From the NCBI RefSeq assembly GCF_020400655.1, contig NZ_JAINRC010000009.1, positions 248,001 through 312,000 of the forward strand: a DNA stretch of 64,000 nucleotides, written 5' to 3'. The stretch is from Streptomyces spinosus. GTDB lineage: Bacteria; Actinomycetota; Actinomycetes; Streptomycetales; Streptomycetaceae. The first letter of the stretch is position 1, and every line of letters starts with the position of its first letter. Made by a program: the position numbers and the translations under genes. Below, piece after piece: positions 47,516-55,367 of this stretch. The notes beneath the pieces are model-generated. The model was not told the origin of the DNA. It searched no databases and was given only the letters and a program-made list of their open reading frames with translations.

Positions 47516-49117
47516 TCAGCCGGCCCCGCCCGCCGGCACGGGCGCGGGGGCGTCGGCTACGGCTCCCGGGCCGGTGATCGGCGGCACCGGGACCTCGACC
47601 GTGCGGACCAGCCGCGCGCCCTCGGGGCCGTACGCGGCACGGGGTTCGGGGAACAGCCACAGCAGGGCCAGGAAGAGCACCGCGGCCGTCGCCAGCGACA
47701 GCGGCAGGCTGATGTCGACGCCGTGCGCCAGATCGCCCAGCGGACCGACGAACTGGCCCGGGATGTTCGTGAACAGCACCCCGATGAGCGCCGACACCCA
47801 CCACGCGGTCATGCCGCGCCAGTTCCAGCCGTGCGCGAACCAGTAACGGCCGCCGCGCTGACGGCGGTTGAAGACCTGGAGCGCGTCCGGGTCGTACCAG
47901 CCGCGGCGAGTCCAGAAGCCCAGCGTCATCACGACCATCCAGGGCGTGGTGCAGGTGACGATCATCGTGGCGAAGGTGGAGATGGACTGCACCAGGTCCA
48001 GGCCGAACCGGCCGACGAAGATGAACGCGATCGACAACACGCCGACCAGCAGTGTCGCCTGGACCCGCGACAGCCTCGGGAAGACCGAGGAGAAGTCGAG
48101 GCCGGTGCCGTACAGCGAGGTCGTGCCCGTGGACATGCCGCCGATCAGCGCCAGCAGGCACACCGGCAGGAAGAACCAGCTCGGCGAGATCGCCAGCAGG
48201 CCGCCCACGAAGTCCGGCGCGGCCGGGTCGACGTACCGCGGCGCCTTCGTCGCCACGATGCTGGCCGTCGCCAGACCGAACACGAACGGCAGCAGCGTCG
48301 CGAACTGGGACAGGAACGCGGCCCCGACCACCCGGCGGCGCGGGGTGGCGGCCGGGATGTAGCGCGACCAGTCGCCGAGGAACGCGCCGAAGGACACCGG
48401 GTTGGACAGCACGATCAGCGCCGCGCCGATGAAGGACGGCCAGAACATCGACCGCGTCGACGCGTCCGCCGAGGCGGTGAACACCCCGGCGTACGACGGG
48501 TCGAAGTCACCGGCGAACGCTACCGCGCCGAGCAGGAACAGCACGCTCGCCGAGGTCACCGCGATCTTGTTGACGAACAGCATGAACCGGAAGCCGTAGA
48601 CGCACACCGCGAGCACCAGGCCGGCGAAGAGCGCGTACGCGACGACGTACGACAGGTCGCCGCGCTCCAGGCCGAACAGCCGGTGCGCGCCCCCGACCAG
48701 GGCGTCGCCGGAGCTCCACACCGACAGGGAGAAGAACGCGACGGCCGTCAGCAGGGACAGGAACGAACCGACCACCCGGCCGTGCACGCCGAGGTGGGCC
48801 GAGGACGACACGGCGTTGTTGGTGCCGTTGACCGGGCCGAACACCGCCATCGGGCACAGGATCAGCGCGCCCGCGAGGACGCCGAGCGCGGTCGCGGCGA
48901 GGCCCTGCCAGAACGAGAGCCCGAACAGGATCGGGAAGGCGCCGAGGACACAGGTGGAGAAGGTGTTGGCGCCGCCGAAGGCGAGCCGGAACAGGTCCAA
49001 CGGGGTCGCGGTGCGGTCGGCGTCGGGGATGCGCTCCACGCCGTGCGCCTCGACCTCGGTGAGGGCTGGGCCGGGCGGGGAGGCGGAGGCGGTGGGTGGG
49101 GCGGGCTGTTCGGACAC
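47516..49117 (-). CDS. NCS1-family purine/cytosine permease
   Basis: A 533-residue, 12-helix transporter from GTG 49117 (VSEQPAPPTASASP) behind GGAGCAGCC. RTATPLDLFRLAFGGANTFSTCVLGAFPILFGLSFWQGL, FGPVNGTNNAVSSSAHLGVHGR and DWSRYIPAATPRRRVVGAAF are NCS1 signatures of the purine/cytosine permease (CodB-like) branch. It should import a nucleobase, allantoin or related compound with Na+ or H+. Located directly upstream of the FMN oxidase, possibly as an operon. Longer readings run into the inverted repeat and lack a ribosome site. Confidence 0.93.
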   Translation of the reverse strand: MSEQPAPPTASASPPGPALTEVEAHGVERIPDADRTATPLDLFRLAFGGANTFSTCVLGAFPILFGLSFWQGLAATALGVLAGALILCPMAVFGPVNGTNNAVSSSAHLGVHGRVVGSFLSLLTAVAFFSLSVWSSGDALVGGAHRLFGLERGDLSYVVAYALFAGLVLAVCVYGFRFMLFVNKIAVTSASVLFLLGAVAFAGDFDPSYAGVFTASADASTRSMFWPSFIGAALIVLSNPVSFGAFLGDWSRYIPAATPRRRVVGAAFLSQFATLLPFVFGLATASIVATKAPRYVDPAAPDFVGGLLAISPSWFFLPVCLLALIGGMSTGTTSLYGTGLDFSSVFPRLSRVQATLLVGVLSIAFIFVGRFGLDLVQSISTFATMIVTCTTPWMVVMTLGFWTRRGWYDPDALQVFNRRQRGGRYWFAHGWNWRGMTAWWVSALIGVLFTNIPGQFVGPLGDLAHGVDISLPLSLATAAVLFLALLWLFPEPRAAYGPEGARLVRTVEVPVPPITGPGAVADAPAPVPAGGAG

Positions 49118-49266
49118 GGCTGCTCCAGCGGGGACGGCGGCGGGGTGCGCTGACGGTACGGCGGGCGCAGCCGTGTGATCCAGAGGACGGTTCGTCCAAC
49201 TTTCGGGCCGCCGGTGGATGAATCGCCCATCGGTGGGGTGGCGGAGGCACCGGCATCCGGTGATCA

Positions 49267-49292
49267 CTTCATGAACACGAGGAGTCATGAAG
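49267..49292. promoter_or_regulatory. Inverted repeat upstream of the NCS1 gene
   Basis: CTTCATGA, ten bases, TCATGAAG: a perfect 8-bp inverted repeat 150 bp upstream of the permease start. Confidence 0.5.
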
Positions 49293-49453
49293 GGGCGCGG
49301 CACGGTCGGAGCCGGAATGTTTCAGGACGATTAACGAAGAGAGGTTTTTCGGCCATCCGACCGCTTCCGCAACCGGGGATCCGCCTGGTTCCGGGGGGAC
49401 CACGTTCGAATTCCGTGACTTCGCGCCACTGATTCAACACGAAAGGTTACTGA

Positions 49454-49465
49454 AACCCATGGGTT
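49454..49465. promoter_or_regulatory. Palindrome upstream of the protease-inhibitor gene
   Basis: AACCCATGGGTT is a perfect 12-bp palindrome in the leader region about 106 bp before the inhibitor start. Candidate operator. Confidence 0.4.
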
Positions 49466-49571
49466 CGATGTGAGTTTCGCCGGCGGAGTCGGCAGAGTGG
49501 CGCTCGCCGCTTCCGGCACCCGACCGGGCCGGAGCCGGCGACCCGAATGTTCGAGCGGAAGGATGCACACA

Positions 49572-50006
49572 ATGCGGAACACCGCGCGCTGGGCAGCGGC
49601 CCTCGGCCTCACGGCCGCCGCCGTTTGCGGACCCCTGACCGGGGCCGCCGTCGCTGCACCGGGCGCCGCCCCGTCGTCGCTCTACGCCCCCTCGGCCCTG
49701 GTGCTCACCACCGGCCACGGCGACGACGCGGCCACGGCCACTCCGGAGCGCGCCGTCACCCTCACCTGCGCCCCCACCGCCTCCGGCACCCACCCGGCCG
49801 CCGCCCAGGCCTGTGCCGAACTGCGGCTCGTCGGCGGCGAACCGGAGGCCCTGAAGCCGGCCGACGACGTGATGTGCACGAAGGTCTACGACCCCGTCGT
49901 CGTCACCGTCCAGGGCGTCTGGCAGGGCAAGCGCGTCTCCTACGAGCGCACCTTCGGCAACGTGTGCATGAGGGATGCCGCCGGCGGCGCTCTGTTCGCC
50001 TTCTAG
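49572..50006 (+). CDS. Streptomyces subtilisin inhibitor-like (SSI/STI) secreted protease inhibitor
   Basis: A 144-residue secreted protein. Signal peptide MRNTARWAAALGLTAAAVCG ... AVA; mature part begins near APGAAPSSLYAPSALVLTTGHG, the SSI family start. TLTCAPTASGTHPAAAQACAELR and VMCTKVYDP then VVVTVQGVWQGKRVSYERTFGNVC follow; four mature Cys make the two conserved disulfides. The reactive site is Lys104-Val105 in MCTKVY, where classical SSI has Met-Val, so trypsin-like targets are expected. ATG 49572 with AAGGA ~10 bp upstream. It inhibits extracellular serine proteases. Followed by a strong terminator. Confidence 0.95.
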   Translation: MRNTARWAAALGLTAAAVCGPLTGAAVAAPGAAPSSLYAPSALVLTTGHGDDAATATPERAVTLTCAPTASGTHPAAAQACAELRLVGGEPEALKPADDVMCTKVYDPVVVTVQGVWQGKRVSYERTFGNVCMRDAAGGALFAF

Positions 50007-50144
50007 GACCGGGATCGCAGGGGTCCCCGTGGACGCCGGATCAGGCCCGCAACTGGGGAGTGCGGCCCCCTGGAGCGGGGAACCTGGGATCTCGCGCCGG
50101 GGCCGGCGGGCGGAGTGGGGCCGCCCGCCGGGCCCGGGCACACA

Positions 50145-50188
50145 GCCGCTCCCCGGGCCGGTCCGTGGGGGACCGCCCGGGGAGCGGC
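50145..50188. terminator. Very strong bidirectional terminator
   Basis: GCCGCTCCCCGGGC pairs perfectly with GCCCGGGGAGCGGC and the stem continues through GGTCC/GGACC with one bulge, leaving a 5-nt loop. On the plus strand it is followed by GAAAAACAATC; on the minus strand a TTTTT run precedes it. It separates the inhibitor gene from the convergent CDGSH gene. Confidence 0.85.
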
Positions 50189-50215
50189 GAAAAACAATCT
50201 GTTTCAACCAGATGT

Positions 50216-50509
50216 TCAGGCCTTGCGCCGGTGACTCGTGTCGCACCAGGGGTAGCGGCGACTGCGGCGGCAGGTACACAGAGCGACGCGGAAGCGGTCC
50301 GAGCGGACCGTGGTCCCGTCCTCCAGTTCGATCTCCACGGGCCCTTCCACGAGGAGGGGCCCGCGCCGCTGCATGGTGATCCTCCGCGCCCGGTCCGCCG
50401 AAGCCCCGGCCGTGGGACCGGCAGGTGCGGTGTCCGCCGCGCAGTCCACGGCGTTCGCGGCGTCCACGGAGGCCGCGGCGTCCACGGAGTCAGCAGGGTC
50501 GTTCGGCAC
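50216..50509 (-). CDS. CDGSH iron-sulfur domain protein
   Basis: A 97-residue protein. The C-terminal half has LLVEGPVEIELEDGTTVRSDRFRVALCTCRRSRRYPWCDTSHRRKA, where CxCxxS...PxCDTSH matches the 3-Cys/1-His [2Fe-2S] motif (CDTSH for CDGSH). The first ~40 residues are low-complexity Ala/Asp/Val. GTG 50509 overlaps the end of the methyltransferase gene (coupling); an internal ATG 50374 behind GGAGGATC would give a 52-residue core and may be used. It is an electron-transfer or iron-sulfur donor protein and forms an operon with the two upstream genes. Confidence 0.85.
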   Translation of the reverse strand: MPNDPADSVDAAASVDAANAVDCAADTAPAGPTAGASADRARRITMQRRGPLLVEGPVEIELEDGTTVRSDRFRVALCTCRRSRRYPWCDTSHRRKA

Positions 50510-51143
50510 GGATCACCACCAGCTCTTCCCTGTCCTCGGCCGGCGCGAGCAGCCCGCGCCGGCGCAGCCAGTCCGCCCGGGAACGCAGCACCGGGCCGAA
50601 GGCGATCCAGCGGCGCCGGACCACCGACGCCTTCAGGCCCGCCGCCCGCAGCAGCTCCAGGGTGCGGTCGGGACCGCTCAGCGCCGAGTGCACCATCAGC
50701 AGCACCCCTCCGGGGCGCAGCAGCGCCGGCGCGTCCCGGCAGATCCGGTCCAGCAGCAGCCGCCCGTCGCACCCGGCGTCCCAGGCCCGGGCCCGGCCGT
50801 GCGGCCCGCGGCCGGCGTCGGGCGCCGGGACGTAGGGCGGGTTCGCCAGGATGAGGTCGTACGTCCGGCCCCGCACCGGTGTGAAGAGGTTGCCGCGCCG
50901 GATACGCACCGGCAGCCGCGTCAGCCACGCGTTCAGCCGGGCCGTCCACACCGCCCGCCGGGAGACGTCCACCGCGGTCACGACCGCTCCCCGGCGGGCC
51001 GCCTCCAGGGCCAGTGCACCGCTCCCGGTGCCGACGTCCAGCACCTGTGCGCCGGGCGGCGGCGCCTCCTCGTGAAGGGCCTCGGCCAGCAGCTCCGTGT
51101 CGTCCTGCGGGGCGTACACACCCGGAAGCACCATAGCGATCAC
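50490..51143 (-). CDS. HemK2/MTQ2-type methyltransferase
   Basis: A 217-residue SAM-dependent methyltransferase: VLDVGTGSGALALEAARRG (SAM loop), TAVDVSRRAV, and NPPY in YDLILANPPYVPAPDAG, the signature of N5-glutamine/adenine-type enzymes, here of the HemK2/MTQ2 group that methylates protein glutamine. GTG 51143 or ATG 51134; neither has a clear ribosome site, suggesting coupling or a leaderless start. It overlaps the CDGSH gene by 20 bp and follows the redox-enzyme gene by 21 bp, so the three are cotranscribed. Confidence 0.88.
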   Translation of the reverse strand: MIAMVLPGVYAPQDDTELLAEALHEEAPPPGAQVLDVGTGSGALALEAARRGAVVTAVDVSRRAVWTARLNAWLTRLPVRIRRGNLFTPVRGRTYDLILANPPYVPAPDAGRGPHGRARAWDAGCDGRLLLDRICRDAPALLRPGGVLLMVHSALSGPDRTLELLRAAGLKASVVRRRWIAFGPVLRSRADWLRRRGLLAPAEDREELVVIRAERPC

Positions 51144-51164
51144 GTCGCGCGGGTACCCCGGGAA

Positions 51165-52226
51165 TCAGGATGTATGAGGAGCCCCCTGTTCCACGGGTGC
51201 CCCCACGAGGGACTCCGGGGCCGTGCGCACGGGGGAGGCCAGCGGGGTCCGCAGCGACGACCGTCCCGCGCGCCAGGCGTCCAGCAGCCGCCGGGCCAGC
51301 CGGTCCTCCAGGTACTCGGTCGCGTCGATCCCGAAGGCGACGTCCGGCGCCAGCTCCGGTTCCTCGTCGAGCAGTCCGCCGATCACCTCGTGCCGGACGA
51401 CCTGCTCGTGCACCGCGTCCGCTTCCACGTGCTCGTCGTAGAAGAACTCGGCGGCCGGACCGGCGCCGGTGCGGCGCATCGCCTCGGCCAGCCGGCGGGA
51501 GCCGGGCGAGGAGGTGATCTCCACCTCGGCGAAGTGGCCCACCAGCGCGCCGCGCAGGTCGCGGTGCAGGCCGAACAGGGACATCAGGTTGACGACGGCC
51601 AGCATCTCGGCCGGGGCCGCGTCCAGGTGGCGGCCGTAGGTGGTGTCCAGGCCCAGGTCCGTCATCAGGTCGGCGAACAGGCGCGCGTGCACCCGGTCGG
51701 CCCGGCCGCCGCCGAACTCGTCGTACTCCACCGCGGCCATCGCCGCCTTCGCCCGGCCCCACAGCCGCGGCAGCACCCAGGCGTGCGGGTCGGCCTCCTT
51801 CAGGTGGTACAGCGAGCGCAGCGCCGCGTACTCCCGCAGCTGCCACAGCTCGCCCTCGGCACTGAGGAAGTGGGTGACCCCCGTGCCCTCGGCCGGCTCG
51901 ACGAGGAGGGCGGCCAGCGCGTCGTCCAGGGTGTCGTGGACCGGGGTGTCGGCGCGCAGCGCGGCACCGAAGCGGTGTTCCAGCGCGGCCCGGACGCGCA
52001 GCAGCCCCGGGTCCCACTCGGTCTCCGGCGGGACACCGGCGAAGCCGCGGTAGTGCAGCTCGTAGCAGAGGTACAGGGCGAGCTGGAGGTCGTCGCCGTA
52101 CGGATCGGCGGCCCCGGCGTCCGCGGGATCGGGAAGCGGGCCCGCACCGCGCAGGTACGCGGCGACCGCGGCGGAGAGCGGGCCTCGGGGCGGGGGCAGC
52201 AGGGGTCCTCGCACGTAGTGGTTCAT
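51165..52226 (-). CDS. Iron-containing redox enzyme (heme-oxygenase-like fold)
   Basis: A 353-residue helical protein. DDLQLALYLCYELHYRGFAG (Glu, His), EYDEFGGGRADRVHARLF, HRDLRGALVGHFAEVEITSS and EFFYDEHVEADAVHEQVVRHEV place the His/Glu/Asp ligands of the heme-oxygenase-like di-iron family; the DEHVEADAVHEQ motif is especially clear. Such enzymes use a diiron centre for oxidation or oxidative cleavage. ATG 52226; the upstream part has no good ribosome site. Neighbours are the methyltransferase and CDGSH genes in the same direction, which could supply modification and electrons. Confidence 0.87.
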   Translation of the reverse strand: MNHYVRGPLLPPPRGPLSAAVAAYLRGAGPLPDPADAGAADPYGDDLQLALYLCYELHYRGFAGVPPETEWDPGLLRVRAALEHRFGAALRADTPVHDTLDDALAALLVEPAEGTGVTHFLSAEGELWQLREYAALRSLYHLKEADPHAWVLPRLWGRAKAAMAAVEYDEFGGGRADRVHARLFADLMTDLGLDTTYGRHLDAAPAEMLAVVNLMSLFGLHRDLRGALVGHFAEVEITSSPGSRRLAEAMRRTGAGPAAEFFYDEHVEADAVHEQVVRHEVIGGLLDEEPELAPDVAFGIDATEYLEDRLARRLLDAWRAGRSSLRTPLASPVRTAPESLVGAPVEQGAPHTS

Positions 52227-52452
52227 GGCGTTCGGGTACCCGCCGCGCGGGAAAGCACCAGTGAGCGGAGAAGCACGGGTGATCGGCCGCACTCCGGCCC
52301 GCCAGCCCGGCCCGTGCGTCCCTCGTCCGCCCCGGTCCGGCTCGCCTGCGCCGCCACCGGTCGCACCGCACCGGCCGGGTCGCGCCCGCGCCTGCGTGCG
52401 GGGCGGCCCGGGTGCGGGCGGAGCGCCCCGCGGGCGCCCCGCCCGGCCGGCC

Positions 52453-52629
52453 TCAGTCGCCCTTCGCCTGCTCCTGCGCCGTGGGGCTCGGGGTGATGGT
52501 GTCCCCGGCCTCACCCGAGGCGGACGGGTCCTCGTCGCGCTCCTCGGCGTCCTCGACCTCCCGGAGGACTTCCTCCAGGGCCGTGTCCGGCCGGTCCTCG
52601 TGGTCGTCGTGGCCGTTCCCGCCAGGCAT
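52453..52629 (-). CDS. Small acidic hydrophilic protein
   Basis: A 58-residue protein: MPGGNGHDDHEDRPDTALEE, then VLREVEDAEERDEDPSASGE and a Thr/Pro/Gln tail ending KGD. About a third of residues are Asp or Glu; one amphipathic helix (residues ~15-32) is likely. An excellent GGAAGGAGAC ribosome site precedes the ATG. It has no recognised family but resembles small acidic Streptomyces proteins of unknown role. Runs in the same direction as the redox-enzyme gene but 226 bp upstream of it. Confidence 0.7.
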   Translation of the reverse strand: MPGGNGHDDHEDRPDTALEEVLREVEDAEERDEDPSASGEAGDTITPSPTAQEQAKGD

Positions 52630-52708
52630 GCCGTCTCCTTCCGTCGGCGAGGTGATCTCCTTGGCGGGTTACCCGAGCGAGGCGTCCCAAGCGTCCCCCC
52701 GGACGGGG

Positions 52709-52746
52709 CGAGGGGCCGCCGTCTCCCTGCTGACGGCGGCCCCTCG
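52709..52746 (-). terminator. Terminator of the DHA2 exporter gene
   Basis: CGAGGGGCCGCCGTC and GACGGCGGCCCCTCG form a perfect 15-bp stem with an 8-nt loop, 20 bp past the leftward stop. Confidence 0.85.
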
Positions 52747-52766
52747 GGCCCGGACTGCTACGGCTG

Positions 52767-54272
52767 TCACATGTGGACGACGGGTGCGGCGCCCGCGTCC
52801 TGCCGCGGCACCCCGCGCCGGTAGCAGAGGAAGGCGATGACCGCGCCGGCGCCGAAGAGGACCGCCGACCACCAGAAGGCGGTGGTGTAGCTCTCGATCG
52901 TTGCCTGCCCCTGCACCAGCTTGCTGGTGGCGTCCCGGCCGGCCAGGTAGTCGGTGGCCGCGCTCGCCGCGAGGGTGTTCAGCAGGGCCGTGCCGATCGA
53001 GCCGCCCACCTGCTGCATGGCGTTGACGGTCGCGGAGGCCACGCCCGCGTCCTCGGCCGCGACCCCGCCGGTGGCCAGCTGCATGGCCGTCGGCATGACG
53101 AGGCCGAGGCCCACGCCGATCACGATCAGCTGCGGGAGCACCGCGCCGAGGTAGTGGGAACCGAGGCCGATGCCGGTCAGCCAGGCCATGCCGGCCGTGG
53201 CGACCGCGAAGCCCAGCGGGATGACGACCTTCGGGCCGGTCCGGGGCAGCAGGACCGTGGTGCCCACCTGCGCGGTCACCATCAGCGCGCCGACCATCGG
53301 CAGGAACGCCACTCCGGTCTTCGTGGGGCTGAAGCCGAGGTTGAGCTGGAGGTAGTAGGTCAGGAAGAGGAACACGCCGAACATGCCGCCGGCGGCGATC
53401 AGCACCGCGAGGAAGGAGGCCGCGCGGTCGCGGTCGATCAGGATGCGCAGCGGCAGCAACGGGTGCGCGGTCCGCGTCTGCCACCAGGCGAAGGCCGTCA
53501 GCAGCACGGCACCCGCGATCAGGAAGCCCCAGGTCAGCGGCGAGTCCCAGTCGTGGGTCTCGGCGTTGGAGAAGCCGTAGACCAGGGAGAACAGGCCGGC
53601 GGCGACCAGGACCGTGCCCGGGACGTCGAGCTTGGCGTTCGCCGCGTCGCGGTGGTTGCCCAGCAGCAGCCAGCCGCCCGCGAAGGCGACGACCGCGATG
53701 GCCACGTTCACGTACAGCGTCCAGCGCCAGTCCAGCGCGTCGGTCAGCACACCGCCGAGCAGCAGACCGAACGCACCGCCCGCGCCGGCGATCGCGCCGT
53801 ACACGCTGAACGCGCGCGCCCGCTCGCGGGCGTCGGTGAAGGTGGTGTTGAGCAGGGAGAGCGCGGCGGGCGCGAGCAGCGCGCCGAAGACACCCTGGAG
53901 GGCGCGGGCGACGACCAGCATGGTGAAGCCGTTCGCGGCGCCGCCGAGCGCGGAGACCGCGGCGAAGCCGACGACGCCGATGAGGAAGGCGGTCTTGCGG
54001 CCGAACATGTCGGCGATCCGGCCGCCGAGCAGCAGCAGGGAGGCGAAGGCCAGGGCGTAGGCGGTGACGATCCACTGCCGGTTGCCGTCGGAGAAGCCGA
54101 GGTCGCTCTGGGCGGACGGCAGGGCGATGTTCACGATCGTGGCGTCGAGCACCACCATCAGCTGGGCCGTCGCGATGACCGCGAGGATCCACCACCGCTT
54201 GGGCGAGGCCTCGGTGTGCTCCGGCGCCGCGGCTGCCGCGCGGGAGGTCTCGGCCAGGGTCTTCTCGGGCAT
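52767..54272 (-). CDS. MFS exporter of the DHA2 (EmrB/QacA, 14-helix) type
   Basis: A 501-residue, 14-helix transporter from ATG 54272 (MPEKTLAETSRAAAAAPEHTE). LMVVLDATIVNIALPSAQSDLGFSDGNRQWIVTAYALAFASLLLLGGRIADMFGRKTAF gives motif D1/A signatures of DHA2; GAGGAFGLLLGGVLTDALDWRWTLYVNVAI is motif C. Proton-driven export of drugs, dyes or a metabolite is expected. It is controlled by a promoter flanked by two related palindromes (54344-54401); its repressor, probably TetR-like, is not adjacent. Confidence 0.94.
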   Translation of the reverse strand: MPEKTLAETSRAAAAAPEHTEASPKRWWILAVIATAQLMVVLDATIVNIALPSAQSDLGFSDGNRQWIVTAYALAFASLLLLGGRIADMFGRKTAFLIGVVGFAAVSALGGAANGFTMLVVARALQGVFGALLAPAALSLLNTTFTDARERARAFSVYGAIAGAGGAFGLLLGGVLTDALDWRWTLYVNVAIAVVAFAGGWLLLGNHRDAANAKLDVPGTVLVAAGLFSLVYGFSNAETHDWDSPLTWGFLIAGAVLLTAFAWWQTRTAHPLLPLRILIDRDRAASFLAVLIAAGGMFGVFLFLTYYLQLNLGFSPTKTGVAFLPMVGALMVTAQVGTTVLLPRTGPKVVIPLGFAVATAGMAWLTGIGLGSHYLGAVLPQLIVIGVGLGLVMPTAMQLATGGVAAEDAGVASATVNAMQQVGGSIGTALLNTLAASAATDYLAGRDATSKLVQGQATIESYTTAFWWSAVLFGAGAVIAFLCYRRGVPRQDAGAAPVVHM

Positions 54273-54343
54273 GCGGAACCACTCCAGGGAAGTCGTTCGG
54301 GTACGGGACGGCACAGGGGTACGAGAAGGCGAACAGCTCGTAA

Positions 54344-54401
54344 ACGAAACTGTTTCGTACACCGAGAGCTTAGGTCACCCCGAGCGAAACGGCAACGTTT
54401 C
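54344..54401 (-). promoter_or_regulatory. Promoter with two related operator palindromes upstream of the DHA2 exporter
   Basis: Leftward -35 TTGCCG (54390-54395) and -10 TAAGCT (54367-54372) are 17 bp apart. GAAACG, four bases, CGTTTC (54386-54401) overlaps the -35; ACGAAAC, one base, GTTTCGT (54344-54358) lies just past the -10 at the start site. The shared GAAAC/GTTTC half-sites suggest two sites for one repressor, of the TetR type often paired with such exporters. Confidence 0.65.
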
Positions 54402-54521
54402 TTTATCGCGGCGCGCTTCGCCGTGCGCGGTGTTTCAGTGTGTGGCGCCCTGGATACACCGCGAAGGTTCGGCCCCGGAGTTCGCGAGCCCGTGCAACGC
54501 CGTCGCAGTGAGGTCGTCACC

Positions 54522-55361
54522 ATGTCCCATGCCCCGTCCCCCGCAGGACCGTCGAACGAGACCCGGCCGCTCCGGGCCCCGGCCGTAAGGGCGAAGACCG
54601 CTGCCCGCCCCGGCCGGGGCGGTGCCGCCCTGGTGACCGGCGCCTCCTCGGGCATCGGCGCGGCCGTGGCCCGCCGGCTGGCCGCCGAGGGCGGCTGGCG
54701 GCTGGCCCTGAACGGACGCGACGTCACCCGACTGGAGCAGGTGGCCGCACAGGCCGGTGCGGTCGCGCTGCCCGGCGACCTGACCCGGCCCGGCGCCGAC
54801 CGCCGGCTCGCCGGACTCGCGCTGGACCACCTCGGGCGGCTGGACCTGCTCGTCGCGGGCGCCGGCCTCGGCTGGGCCGGGGACTTCACCGGCATGCCGG
54901 CCGCGCGGATCGACGAGATCGTGGGGGTCGACCTGCTGGCCACCGTGCACCTGGTGCGGACCGTGCTGCCGCACATGGTCGCCGCCGGATCCGGACGCGT
55001 CGTGCTCATCGGATCCCTCGCGGGCAGCGTGGGCGTGCGCGGCGAGGCCGTCTACTCCGCCGCGAAGGCCGCGCTGGCCACCTTCGCCGACTGCCTGCGC
55101 TACGAGCTCGGCGGCACCGGGGTGGGCGTCAGCCACGTCATCCCCGGCGTGGTCGCCACCCCCTTCTTCGACCGGCGGGGCACCCCGTACGCGCGGTCCT
55201 GGCCGAGGCCCGTGTCCGCCGAACGCGTGGCCGACGCGGTCTGCGCCGCCGTCCTGCACGGCCGGGACGAGGTGTACGTCCCCGGGTGGCTGCGGCTGCC
55301 CGCCCGGGTGCGCGGCGCCGCGCCCGGACTCTACCGGCGGCTCGCCGCCCGCTTCGGGTGA
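54522..55361 (+). CDS. SDR-family oxidoreductase
   Basis: A 279-residue SDR from ATG 54522 (MSHAPSPAGPSNETRPLRAP); the first 35 residues are a variable tail. TGASSGIGAAVARRLAAEGGWRLALNGRD is the dinucleotide loop, DLLVAGAGLGWAG replaces the usual NNAG, VLIGSLAGSVGVRGEAVYSAAKAALATF holds catalytic Ser, Tyr and Lys (YSAAK). Substrate unknown. It is 6 bp ahead of the DMT transporter and, with the following genes, may form one envelope-related unit. Confidence 0.92.
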   Translation: MSHAPSPAGPSNETRPLRAPAVRAKTAARPGRGGAALVTGASSGIGAAVARRLAAEGGWRLALNGRDVTRLEQVAAQAGAVALPGDLTRPGADRRLAGLALDHLGRLDLLVAGAGLGWAGDFTGMPAARIDEIVGVDLLATVHLVRTVLPHMVAAGSGRVVLIGSLAGSVGVRGEAVYSAAKAALATFADCLRYELGGTGVGVSHVIPGVVATPFFDRRGTPYARSWPRPVSAERVADAVCAAVLHGRDEVYVPGWLRLPARVRGAAPGLYRRLAARFG

Positions 55362-55367
55362 GCGGTC

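Larger units (their letters stand above)
49118..49571. other. 454-bp divergent control region with two palindromes
   Basis: This gap separates the leftward NCS1 gene from the rightward protease-inhibitor gene. It contains the repeats at 49267-49292 and 49454-49465, and its middle (49290-49440) is unusually AT-rich for this DNA, fitting promoters. No gene is supported. Confidence 0.5.

Noticed and set aside
52773..54500. Rightward extension upstream of the SDR gene
   Set aside because: It is antisense to the MFS exporter; only the part from ATG 54522 has the SDR domain.
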